From Mariaggregatimicrobium sp964498785 (GTDB lineage: Bacteria; Zhuqueibacterota; Zhuqueibacteria; Thermofontimicrobiales; Thiofontviventaceae), in contig CAZCJL010000151.1 in assembly GCA_964498785.1 (NCBI GenBank), positions 1 through 15,021 of the forward strand: a stretch of 15,021 nucleotides of DNA, read 5' to 3'. The notes beneath the pieces were generated by a model that worked only from the letters and a program-made list of their open reading frames with translations, was not told the DNA's origin and made no database searches. Below, in pieces: positions 1 through 6,612 of the stretch. A program made the position numbers and the translations under genes. Each line of letters starts with the position of its first letter. Within the stretch, counting starts at the first letter, position 1.

Positions 1-1
1 A

Positions 2-337
2 TTTAAAGAGAATCCGAAAGCTTTGATGCACACCATCAATTATTGAATGGATACCGTCCAATATTGATAAAACCTCATTAATTAATGATTTGTCTGCTTT
101 TTCAACAAATTTTGCTCGCCTACTTACAAAATCAACTGACTTAATTTGTTATACCATTATATAGCCTGATAATGAGGAATGCTCAGGAATTTTAACATGG
201 AAAGGTATATTCCGAAATGTATTTGTTATTAGACATACAATTGCCAAGCCAATATGTTTATTAAATAAATAATTACTGGCAACGATCGCAGGTCTTCTTC
301 CTTTTTGTTCGTGCCCGGCTTGTGGATTGAATGTTAA
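2..337 (-). pseudogene. Decayed MazF/PemK-family endoribonuclease toxin
   Basis: Minus-strand translation beginning at 337 reads LTFNPQAGHEQKGRRPAIV, then ASNYLFNKHIGLAIVCLITN, RNIPFHVKIPEH and IKSVDFVSRRAKFVEKA. These are the hallmarks of MazF/PemK (the NPQAGHEQxGRRPA core, the ITN strand, the DQxKSxD strand). MazF cleaves mRNA and is normally neutralised by MazE. Here the residue before QIKS is replaced by an in-frame TAA at 149-151. Upstream of 337 the usual start (about 10-15 residues with RGDIVW) is gone; no ATG opens the frame and no mazE precedes it. The frame stays open to the window edge through the 50-bp repeat, past the point where family members end. I infer a dead toxin; a sequencing error at the stop would not restore the missing N-terminus. 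Confidence 0.8.
5..54. repeat. Left arm of a perfect 50-bp inverted repeat
   Basis: These 50 bases are the exact reverse complement of 14972-15021, the last 50 bases of the window. Four bases (attt) lie outside the left arm; nothing lies outside the right arm. The inner edge of this arm falls where homology to MazF ends (residues D-G-I of the relic), so the repeat is not simply part of the toxin gene. It may be a terminal repeat of an element, recombination arms, or an assembly fold-back artefact; the sequence alone cannot decide. Confidence 0.9.
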
Positions 338-475
338 TATTATGATTTGCAGTAATTTTGATAGTTAATAAAAAGCAATAGTATAGAGAATTCCCCGAAC
401 AAATTAATAAACGGGTTGAATGAACTCTGGATTGCTTTTCATTATCTCAATGGATTTTAAGTATTCAGATTAAAC

Positions 476-2218
476 TTACTGTTCCATTGTTGCATCACAG
501 CCAATTTGTAACATCGTGTCTTGCGCAAAATAGCGAACTTCCCATGAGAACGTATATGTTTTGGATAAAAACATGTCGATCGTCTGGAGTTCGAACGTTT
601 TTCTGAATTCTTTCCCGCCCATACCGTCTGTGATGACGATGGCGGAGTCGCTGTCAATCCATGTCGCCGGGATGGGCTGCAATATGTGAAAATCGTAGGC
701 ATCCCCTCCGACCGTATCCTGGCTCATGATCTGTCCGTCTTTGTACCTGCATCGATAGTACTGCTGTTGGCCAATTGATTGATATACATACTCCCATTGG
801 TAAGAGTTGCCGGTGGTATCACATCGACCTGAATTAACGACCAATAATTGTACATCCGCCGCCAGTTCTGCGGCCGTCGAATCGGCGGAGAGCAGCGCTC
901 CCTGGGCTGTTTTCCTGATATTCGTATTGCAATCCGGAATTTCATCTCCTTCCTTCGTCCAGAACAGGTTGTCGATCCAGGTATTCCCTACGGCTTTTTC
1001 ATGGTGGTAGAGGTCTAGGAGATTCCCCAGGGCAATATTGTCTGCAACCACATTTTCGGTAGCATAGAAGCATGAATCAGGACTATTGATCGGATCATTA
1101 AACATGTGTGGCCGCAACTGAATGCCCCCGCCAGAATTCTTGACCATATTGTTCGTAATGCTGGATTCTCTGATGCCCCAGAAATGAATCCCGTTATGGC
1201 AATCACGAAATGTGTTCCCATCGACATTGACACCAGTTACACCAGAAGGATAATATCCATGTATATAGGCACTAACGCCAACATCATTTCGTATAAATTC
1301 ATTTCCTGTAATCAGAGCACTTGTGGTACGTTGAATCAGGACACCTGCAATCGTTACATCAATAAATTTGTTGTTCATTACAGTTCCATTGACACGATTG
1401 AGTTCAGGATCACCACCCGGGGGCCCGCCGAAATTGATCCCCACACTCCCTCCCTGCACCTCAATATTACTTACAGTGATATCACTGTGATTTGTAACAA
1501 TTGCCTCCTTGTGGACTACAGGAAGAAATTGCAGTTTTGTGTTCCGAATCACAACTCCTTTACTCCAACCCACGCCAATCCCGACAATGAAATTATCCGG
1601 GTCGGAAATATCAAGATTTCTGACTGTCAGATTCTCAATCGTAGCACTGTCCGTATTGCTGAGTGTTATCGCACCCAGAAAACCTTCAAATGTTCCGTTT
1701 CTTATAGTGATCCCCTCTACATTTTCAGCGTACACACCACCGTTCAAAAAACCGTAGATGACATGTCCACCAAGATCTAGCGTGACGTTGGGCGCTCCAA
1801 TAATCACCGCGGTGCCCGTGTTGGGATCACACACCAGGTCTTCGACAAGTGTCGTGTCTTTAGTGATGTACATTTGGCACAATGCCTCTGCGGTCACGCG
1901 CACGCGATAACCGTATCCGCTTGTGTCTGGATTGTCATCATAAAAATGCCACTGGAAGTGTTTGTTTTGACCCGTGGTCACGAAGTCCACATCGCCGTCC
2001 AGGCGCGAGCAAGGCAGGTCCCATGTGGCGCCGTGATCGTCCGAAGCTTCGATGCTGACTTTAACTTTTTCATAATTCGCGTAACTCACATCATAATAGA
2101 TGTCAACTATCAGCGAGCCATCGGTGCGCTGTACAAACCGTACATTCTCTACAACAGGAGACTGGGCGAAAAGATAACTACCCAGAATTAGCAGAATTCC
2201 TGATATTTTAAATTTCAT
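476..2218 (-). CDS. Secreted right-handed parallel beta-helix protein
   Basis: 580 residues. An N-terminal signal peptide (about residues 1-18, ending LFAQ) implies export. Residues ~20-112 form a beta-sandwich-like domain with the pattern VENVRFVQRTDGSLIVDIYYD and SDDHGATWDLP, which is common at the start of FCB-group extracellular proteins. Residues ~125-430 have repeated short strands rich in N-G-I/V-T steps (LDLGGHVIYG, ITIRNGTFEG, ATIENLTVRN, ITVSNIEVQGG, ALITGNEF, SSITNN). This is the signature of the pectate-lyase/NosD-type beta-helix, usually carbohydrate-binding or carbohydrate-active. The last ~130 residues resemble no family I know. No sorting domain is seen at its C-terminus, unlike the upstream neighbour. 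A strong ribosome site (AAAGGAGAG) lies about 6 bases before the ATG. Substrate and catalytic activity cannot be read from the sequence. Confidence 0.85.
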   Translation of the reverse strand: MKFKISGILLILGSYLFAQSPVVENVRFVQRTDGSLIVDIYYDVSYANYEKVKVSIEASDDHGATWDLPCSRLDGDVDFVTTGQNKHFQWHFYDDNPDTSGYGYRVRVTAEALCQMYITKDTTLVEDLVCDPNTGTAVIIGAPNVTLDLGGHVIYGFLNGGVYAENVEGITIRNGTFEGFLGAITLSNTDSATIENLTVRNLDISDPDNFIVGIGVGWSKGVVIRNTKLQFLPVVHKEAIVTNHSDITVSNIEVQGGSVGINFGGPPGGDPELNRVNGTVMNNKFIDVTIAGVLIQRTTSALITGNEFIRNDVGVSAYIHGYYPSGVTGVNVDGNTFRDCHNGIHFWGIRESSITNNMVKNSGGGIQLRPHMFNDPINSPDSCFYATENVVADNIALGNLLDLYHHEKAVGNTWIDNLFWTKEGDEIPDCNTNIRKTAQGALLSADSTAAELAADVQLLVVNSGRCDTTGNSYQWEYVYQSIGQQQYYRCRYKDGQIMSQDTVGGDAYDFHILQPIPATWIDSDSAIVITDGMGGKEFRKTFELQTIDMFLSKTYTFSWEVRYFAQDTMLQIGCDATMEQ

Positions 2219-2273
2219 GGTACTCTCCTTTATAAAATACCATCATTTCAATAGTCCGAGAAGGTCACCTTTT

Positions 2274-2295
2274 AATAATCCTTGATCGGATTATT
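2274..2295. terminator. Hairpin between the two secreted-protein genes
   Basis: AATAATCC (2274-2281) and GGATTATT (2288-2295) form a perfect 8-bp stem with a 6-base loop. The T-run (2294-2297) follows on the plus strand only; on the minus strand, where both neighbouring genes lie, the stem is followed by AAAAGG. It is therefore a weak terminator for those genes and could instead be an attenuator or an mRNA-stabilising stem. Confidence 0.3.
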
Positions 2296-2309
2296 TTGAA
2301 AATTGCAGC

Positions 2310-3020
2310 TTAACGTATCAACAGAATTTTTTGTGTAAACACGTGGCTGCCGGCTTTAACATGACATAAATACAATCCGCTGGTTACTGATATGCCGCGT
2401 CCATCGCTGCCGTCCCATGTCACCCTGTATTCCCCGGCCTGGCGAAGACCTGATACCAGTTGCCGAACGGATTGCCCCATGCTGTTATAGATAACGAGTG
2501 CCACTTCCGCTGGCTCCGGCAGATGATATGTGATTGTGGTCGTTGGATTAAACGGGTTCGGGTACACAGGCAAGAGTGCGTAGCGATGGGGAATCGGAGC
2601 CTTTTTCGCATCAACCGCCGAAGAGGAAGCAGTCGTAAGACGCCATGCCTCGGTGAAGGCACTGGCACCGGCTGCGTTATTGCCGCAAACCCGCCAGTAA
2701 TAGGTAGCGCCCTTTGCAAGACCGGTAAGCGCGAACAGGGTGTCCACTCCAATCTCGCTTACGAACAAGTTGGAAAAATCGTCCAAGGCGGAAACTTGCA
2801 GCGTGTACAAACCCGTGTGAATTCGTGAATGCCAGACCACTATGATCGAGTCTGGGAGCGATTCGGCTTGATCGGAGGGGCTGATGAGTATGGGAACCTC
2901 GGGAGGCAGGGATGTGAGAAATCCTGAAGCGGATTCACAGATATTTTGACCTGTGACGACAGAACTGATTGTCAACGAGGCAATCAAAATAAATGTAAAT
3001 GAAATGTTAATTATTTTCAT
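2310..3020 (-). CDS. Secreted FN3-domain protein with C-terminal sorting (FlgD/T9SS-like) domain
   Basis: 236 residues. The signal peptide spans about residues 1-24. Residues ~40-132 fit a fibronectin type III module (PILISPSDQAESLP, the VVWHS strand, LTGLAKGATYYWRVCGNNAAG, WRLTT). Residues ~147-236 are the C-terminal beta-sandwich that starts YALLPVYPNPFNPTTTITY and continues VALVIYNSMGQSVRQLV, RVTWDGSDGRG, SGLYLCHV and KILLIR. In the FCB group this module is a secretion/attachment signal akin to the T9SS type A tail. With only one FN3 domain and no enzyme domain the protein is short; it may be a minimal surface protein or the tail of a once larger one. It lies 18 bp after the Imm53 gene and 91 bp before the beta-helix gene on the same strand. 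No good ribosome site precedes the ATG. It looks less AT-rich than its neighbours by eye. Confidence 0.85.
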   Translation of the reverse strand: MKIINISFTFILIASLTISSVVTGQNICESASGFLTSLPPEVPILISPSDQAESLPDSIIVVWHSRIHTGLYTLQVSALDDFSNLFVSEIGVDTLFALTGLAKGATYYWRVCGNNAAGASAFTEAWRLTTASSSAVDAKKAPIPHRYALLPVYPNPFNPTTTITYHLPEPAEVALVIYNSMGQSVRQLVSGLRQAGEYRVTWDGSDGRGISVTSGLYLCHVKAGSHVFTQKILLIR

Positions 3021-3038
3021 TATATCACGTCATAGTAT

Positions 3039-3344
3039 TTAATGTTTCGCCCAATTTAGAAATATTTTTATAATCTCTTCCAGCTTCTCTGGCCCGCCAT
3101 AACCAATAAATTTGTTGTTTGCTACTTTACATTCCATCCAGTTATTTCCGCTCGTATCTGCATCAACTCCAACCCGATATGAGTTTTCTTTAAATTCTAA
3201 TCCATCAAGTTCTGTATCGGTCAAATCGACCTGGAAACTCCATCCCGGATTATCCAGGGTAGTTATATTTATTCCATACTTATGTTCCCAATCCCCATTG
3301 CATTGCGATATATACCAAACTTGTATCTCTTCCAAAGCATCCAT
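3039..3344 (-). CDS. Imm53-family immunity protein
   Basis: 101 residues matching the Imm53 pattern from polymorphic-toxin systems: IQVWYISQCNGDWEHKYG, then TLDNPGWSFQVDLTDTELDG, then a short C-terminal part with the GYGGPEKLEEII..FLNWA motif. Members are thought to bind and neutralise a cognate secreted or contact-dependent toxin in the cytoplasm; the partner is usually not known. The start is 5 bp after the vapC stop, with AGGAAAT inside the vapC end as the likely ribosome site, so it is probably co-transcribed with vapBC. No polymorphic-toxin gene is visible in the window, so this copy is an orphan or has been adopted by the TA operon. Family assignment is from recognised motifs; the functional link to VapC is inference. 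Confidence 0.75.
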   Translation of the reverse strand: MDALEEIQVWYISQCNGDWEHKYGINITTLDNPGWSFQVDLTDTELDGLEFKENSYRVGVDADTSGNNWMECKVANNKFIGYGGPEKLEEIIKIFLNWAKH

Positions 3345-3349
3345 ATTAT

Positions 3350-3724
3350 CTATTTCCTAGCTTTTTTATAATTATTCAGAATATTTTGATCTTTTGTTAT
3401 TAGAATATTATGATTTACATCTGCATTCGCAACAATAATTCGATCAAACGGATCACGAGTCCAAGAATAATTTAAAGCACTACTAATTATTGTATTAAAC
3501 CTTTTATCACAGATTTTAAGTCCAATTCTATCTGATAGATCAGAAACAATCAGTTTAGCTTCATCAGTGATCCGTTGAATTTCAAATAAATATTGCAATT
3601 CCAAACGTACTATTGGTGAAATAATGACTTCATTATTATTTATTAAATCCTTGGCTTGCTCGCTCAGTCTTTCAATTTCTCCAGCATATAGCCATACGAC
3701 AACATGTGTATCAAGGTAAATCAA
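3350..3724 (-). CDS. vapC: VapC-like PIN-domain toxin ribonuclease
   Basis: 124 residues covering one PIN domain. The acidic residues expected for Mg2+-dependent RNA cleavage are present: D5 in MIYLDTHVVVWL, E42 in RLELQYL, D91 and D94 in TRDPFDRIIVANA, and D112 in LITKDQN. PIN toxins of this kind cleave tRNA or rRNA and stop translation when freed from their antitoxin. The WTRDPFDR variant belongs to the Phd-linked VapC group rather than the AbrB-linked one. The start overlaps the antitoxin gene by 14 bp, as expected for a translationally coupled TA pair. All catalytic positions are intact, so this should be an active toxin. Imm53 follows 5 bp downstream. Confidence 0.9.
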   Translation of the reverse strand: MIYLDTHVVVWLYAGEIERLSEQAKDLINNNEVIISPIVRLELQYLFEIQRITDEAKLIVSDLSDRIGLKICDKRFNTIISSALNYSWTRDPFDRIIVANADVNHNILITKDQNILNNYKKARK

Positions 3725-3947
3725 GATTCACCTCCTTTTCCCAACTAATATCCACTAAGTCATCTGGATTTCCCTTAATTACATTTGGTCTAGAAACTAA
3801 ATTTTGAAGCTTATTCACTTTCTCTGCGGACATGATTTTTAATTTCTTACCCCCTTTATTTATCTCAATTGGAATGCCCGTATTTAATACTTCATCAAGT
3901 AGTTTATAAATATTTCCTCTTAATTCAGTTACTGAGATTGTTTTCAT
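3711..3947 (-). CDS. vapB: Phd/YefM-type antitoxin partner of VapC
   Basis: 78 residues. The N-terminal half (MKTISVTELRGNIYKLLDEV through IPIEINKGGKKLKIM) is the Phd/YefM DNA-binding fold that dimerises on the operator. The acidic, Trp-containing tail (DDLVDISWEKEVNLDLP) is the segment that normally wraps the PIN toxin. AGGAG (minus strand, 3955-3959) sits 7 bases before the ATG. It is the first gene of the minus-strand run that continues through vapC and imm53. Autoregulation is likely through the palindrome just upstream. The symbol follows partner gene usage; the fold is Phd, not AbrB. Confidence 0.88.
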   Translation of the reverse strand: MKTISVTELRGNIYKLLDEVLNTGIPIEINKGGKKLKIMSAEKVNKLQNLVSRPNVIKGNPDDLVDISWEKEVNLDLP

Positions 3948-3971
3948 TGCATTTCTCCTAACGATAAGTGC

Positions 3972-3997
3972 GTACGTTAATATAATATGATACGTAC
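3972..3997 (-). promoter_or_regulatory. Probable autoregulatory operator/promoter of the vapBC-imm53 operon
   Basis: Perfect 6-bp arms GTACGT (3972-3977) and ACGTAC (3992-3997) flank a 14-base A/T-only core except for one G on the plus strand. Read on the minus strand the core is a plausible -10 region (CATATTATATT). The site ends 25 bp before the antitoxin ATG. Phd-type antitoxins bind short palindromes in exactly this position, so occlusion of the promoter by the toxin-antitoxin complex is the expected mode. Confidence 0.6.
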
Positions 3998-4065
3998 ATT
4001 ATAGGAAAAAATATTTTATAAATCAAGAAAAAAAAATTAATTTTTTATGGCAAGTTAGCACATTA

Positions 4066-4106
4066 GTTTATGGCATAACCCATAAACCCCGCAGTTAGAG
4101 TTATGC
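4066..4106. repeat. Two mutually exclusive hairpins upstream of the broken recombinase
   Basis: GTTTATGG (4066-4073) pairs perfectly with CCATAAAC (4080-4087) around a 6-base loop. Alternatively, GCATAAC (4073-4079) pairs perfectly with GTTATGC (4100-4106). The first stem leaves GCATAAC as its loop, so the stems compete. The position 88 bp before a tyrosine recombinase gene suggests a recombination site or a leader switch. The 7-bp arms recall integron attC core boxes, but the interval between them is too short for a normal attC. Confidence 0.4.
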
Positions 4107-4179
4107 GTAATTAAAATTAAAAAAATATTGAAGCATAAGGAAACCATGCTTATATTTGATTGACATTTAAATATTAATT

Positions 4180-4194
4180 TAGGAGGTTCTCCTA
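4180..4194 (+). promoter_or_regulatory. Shine-Dalgarno site inside a hairpin
   Basis: TAGGAG (4180-4185), a GTT loop and CTCCTA (4189-4194) form a perfect 6-bp stem that contains the ribosome-binding AGGAGG and ends on the A of the ATG at 4194. Folding would hide the ribosome site and could keep recombinase translation low. The stem is seen directly; its regulatory role is inference. Confidence 0.5.
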
Positions 4195-4973
4195 TGCTCC
4201 ATAGTATTATTTCCAGTTTCTTAGAATACTGCACCAATGCTAATTTTTCCAAACGATCCATTGAGACGTTGACATTACGGCTCAATGAATTTAATAACTT
4301 TTTGCATGAACATTCTGTCACGGCAATCGATAAGATCAATTACCAGCATCTTATGCAATTTATAACCGATTTCGGAATAATATCCCCATACGTTAAAAAA
4401 GCGAAAGTGTGGAGCCTGCACCAGTTTTTCCATTACCTGATGCTTAAACAATTCATCCGCATACTGGATTATTTCTCCAAACAGAAAAGTAAACACGCTT
4501 TCCGCAATATCGTCATGATCATGCTCATGGGCTTTCTCGGGCTCAGAACCGCGGCCATCGTCGCCCTGGATATACGCGATGTCGATCTGGACGAAAGTCG
4601 ATTATGGGTTCAGGAAAAGGGGTCCCAGGGAATGACCCAAAAAAGCATCCCCATACCACAACCGTTGTGCATCATCCTAAATGAGTATATGGAAACTCTG
4701 GATGAAAATCAACAACCTTTATTCCTGTCGCGAAAAAACAAACGATACTCTCCCAGATCGCTTCAGTTCTTATTTAAAAATGTAGCGCATCAACTGGGCA
4801 TCGAAAAAAGACTGCATCCGCACTTGTTTCGCCACACCGCTGCCACTCACCTCAATCAAGTCGCCGGACTGGAAATTACCCAATTCGTTCTGGGGCATCA
4901 AAGTCAGTACAACACCCCCTTTTTGCTTCTTTTGCTTTATGTACTAAAATTTGTTTGTATTCAACATCAATAA
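4194..4973 (+). pseudogene. Tyrosine recombinase (XerC/D-like), truncated before the catalytic Tyr
   Basis: 259 residues against roughly 300 for the family. The N-terminal SAM-like core-binding domain (residues ~1-90) and the catalytic domain (~95-240) are recognisable. Catalytic Arg in MGFLGLRTAAIVAL, Lys in the EKGSQGMTQKSIPIP hairpin, HLFRHT (H-x-x-R) and the LGHQS histidine are all present. After LGHQSQYNT, where T-x-x-Y is expected, the frame changes to PFLLLLLYVLKFVCIQHQ, with no nucleophile Tyr in context. The linker between QFFHYLMLKQFI and RILDYFSKQ also looks short, as if about 30 residues were deleted. Such enzymes excise, integrate or invert DNA; this copy should not catalyse strand exchange. 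It abuts a converging fragment of a different recombinase, so a rearrangement probably removed both 3' ends. Confidence 0.8.
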
Positions 4974-5102
4974 CCTCAACACGTAATAGCTGGCATACGC
5001 TTCCTCGGTCCGAATGCTGTAATGCTTCGTCCGCAGCGCATTGCGCACCTGATTGAGAAGTTTGGGAGATTTTTCGGTTGTAGTTGTGTTCAAATCCATC
5101 AT
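4944..5102 (-). pseudogene. N-terminal fragment of a second, integron-integrase-like tyrosine recombinase
   Basis: Fifty-two codons from ATG at 5102 to TAG at 4944. SPKLLNQVRNALRTKHYSIR followed by TEEAYASYY matches the start of the SAM-like N-terminal domain of IntI-type and related integrases, where HYSxRTExAY is highly conserved. These enzymes recombine attC/attI-type sites. Everything after about residue 41 (VLRLLMLNTNKF) is unrelated sequence, so the catalytic domain is missing. The fragment overlaps the last 30 bases of the facing XerC/D-like relic, placing the breakpoint at roughly 4915-4985. Too short to be functional. Confidence 0.65.
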
Positions 5103-5240
5103 TCGCTTTATATTACGTTAATGGAAATGTTATTTAAAAATGGGTGGAAATAGAGCAAGCTTGTATAGGATTAATCTATGTAGTAAATATAAGAAAATAT
5201 TCGTAATTGTCAACAGAAAAATTAATAAAAAGAAATTTCA

Positions 5241-5493
5241 GCCACGGATTGACACTGATACACACGGATTCTTATTAATCTCTGATTAATCCGTGTGGAT
5301 CAGTGGCAGATATTTATTTTATGACGCGAAGCGTCCTAAAATCCATTCCGCCGGAAACCGACGGCACGAGAACATTAAAAACTTCGGAAGTTTGCTATAT
5401 TATCATGATAGAGTTACAATACCAAAAATTGATGGCGCGAGGGGAAACTCCCGATTGATTATTTTGGCGGGCAATTAGAAACTGGCAGTTTTA
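5241..5493 (+). repeat. 253-bp tandem repeat, copy 1
   Basis: First of 2.8 direct copies with an exact period of 253 bp. The unit starts GCCACGGATTGACACTGATA and is built of successive hairpins: a long stem (5241-5307, arms around CACACGGATT / AATCCGTGTG), GACGC-GAA-GCGTC (5323-5335), a GCCG/CGGC stem, AACTT-CGG-AAGTT, TATCATGATA, and GGG-GAAA-CTCCC-like pairing. A 61-codon frame recurs in each copy but has no ribosome site and no recognisable protein, so I do not call it a gene. Confidence 0.9.
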
Positions 5494-5746
5494 GCCACGG
5501 ATTGACGCTGATATATACGGATTCTTATTAATCTCTGATTAATCCGTGTGGATCAGTGGCAGATATTTATTTTATGACGCAAAGCGTCATGCAATGCGTA
5601 CCGCCGGAAACCGACGGCACGAGAACATTAAAAACTTCGGAAGTTTGCTATATTATCATGATAGAGTTACAATACCAAAAATTGATGGCGCGAGGGGAAA
5701 CTCCCGATTGATTATTTTGGCGGGCAATTAGAAACTGGCAGTTTTA
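5494..5746 (+). repeat. 253-bp tandem repeat, copy 2
   Basis: Nearly identical to copy 1; the stretch from 5601 to the end of the unit shows no difference by eye. Differences are three in the first 30 bases, one loop base (GAA to AAA, which keeps the stem) and a dense block of seven in twelve at 5589-5600. In that block the GACGC/GCGTC stem is extended to ATGACGC/GCGTCAT. Confidence 0.9.
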
Positions 5747-5952
5747 GCCACGGATTGACACTGATACACACGGATTCTTATTAATCTGTGATTAATCCGT
5801 GTGGATCAGTGGCAGATATTTATTTTATGACGCGAAGCGTCCTAAAATCCATTCCGCCGGAAACCGACGGCACGAGAACATTAAAAACTTCGGAAGTTTG
5901 CTATATTATCATGATAGAGTTACAATACCAAAAATTGACGGCGCGAGGGGGG
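5747..5952 (+). repeat. 253-bp tandem repeat, copy 3 (truncated)
   Basis: About 206 bases of the unit; it matches copy 1, including the 12-base block that differs in copy 2. Identity decays after GGCGCGAGGGG (ends near 5951) and the following sequence enters the relic of a secreted protein. The array therefore holds two full copies and one partial copy. Confidence 0.88.
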
Positions 5953-5985
5953 AAAGTCCTGATGGCGTACTGATTCTGGTAGCCA

Positions 5986-6476
5986 GTGGATTCGCTGCTG
6001 AATCACTGGGAGTACGCAGCAGGCAGCATTCCGACGCACGGCGCCGAAGCGGTGCGAATGAATTTATGGCTGATGAACGGAAATCCGTCCAAAGATGGGC
6101 AGGTGGCAGAGGTTATTATCAGCAATTTCATTGATGCGAGAGTGGATTCGATTAATCATTCGCCGGATGTGCAGCCACAGGAATTTCGTGTGTGGCAGAA
6201 TTTTCCCCCCTGAATCCCTTTAACAGCGTAACCCGCCTGAAACACTACCTTTCCGCTGCGACAAATGTGCGAATCCGGATATTCAATATCAACGTCAAAT
6301 TTGTGGAAACGCTTTTTGACAAATTTCAAGAAGATGGCGTGCATTCAATACATTGGCAAGCAACCAATTTGCCGAGCGGCACTTATATCGGACAGATTAG
6401 AAGCGGTGTTAACAGGCAGATTGTAAAGATGGTGTTGGTAAGGTGGGGTGTGAAGTATTTGTCTCAATCCATATAG
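5986..6476 (+). pseudogene. Frameshifted 3' remnant of a secreted protein with a sorting domain
   Basis: Frame one (5986-6213) reads HWEYAAGSIPTHGAEAVRMN, LWLMNGNPSKDGQVAEVIIS and EFRVWQNFPP, then stops. Frame two (to 6476) continues LNPFNSVTRL, NVRIRIFNINVKFVETLFDK, GVHSIHWQATNLPSGTY and KMVLVR. Joined, they give QNFP-NPFNSVT..., the FCB C-terminal sorting domain also seen at 2310-3020. The shift lies at the C6 run 6205-6210. The MNLWLMNG...EVIISNF segment resembles the last strands of a beta-jelly-roll enzyme domain (possibly GH16-like; low confidence). The 5' part is missing: before 5986 the frame is closed at 5980-5982 and the truncated third 253-bp repeat begins. I infer that the repeat array or an associated rearrangement cut the gene. 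Confidence 0.7.
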
Positions 6477-6566
6477 AACGCAGATAACATAGACGCCGTG
6501 GATTTGCGCTGATAAATAGACATGAAAAAATCACTTGTCGCAAAGGTACTAAGACGCAAATTATTA
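6477..6566. repeat. Degenerate interspersed word repeats (CGCAGATAA / CGCAAAGG..AAGACGCAAA type)
   Basis: The stretch contains GAACGCAGATAACATAGACG, GGATTTGCGCTGATAAA and GTCGCAAAGGTACTAAGACG. These resemble the short, widely scattered non-coding words that occur between genes in many environmental bacterial genomes. No gene is visible. The assignment is by resemblance only. Confidence 0.4.
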
Positions 6567-6612
6567 ATGTGATAGATACATATTTATTTTTTAAGATGAA
6601 AGGGTGAAAAAT

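Noticed and set aside
1106..1780. 224-codon plus-strand open frame
   Set aside because: Lies entirely antisense to the beta-helix gene, which has a signal peptide, family repeats and a strong ribosome site; no protein family is apparent.
4066..4106. True integron attC site
   Set aside because: The 7-bp arms deviate from RYYYAAC/GTTRRRY and the site is only 34 bp between outer ends, without L boxes; kept only as an unexplained palindrome.
5241..5952. CRISPR array
   Set aside because: Direct copies are 253 bp long and contiguous, with no spacers and no cas genes.
5293..6134. Repeated 61-codon frames (MWISGRYLFYDAKR...) in each 253-bp unit, and a longer version in copy 3
   Set aside because: They start inside the right arm of the long hairpin, have no ribosome site, and exist only because the DNA is repeated. 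The extension in copy 3 is out of frame with the secreted-protein relic.
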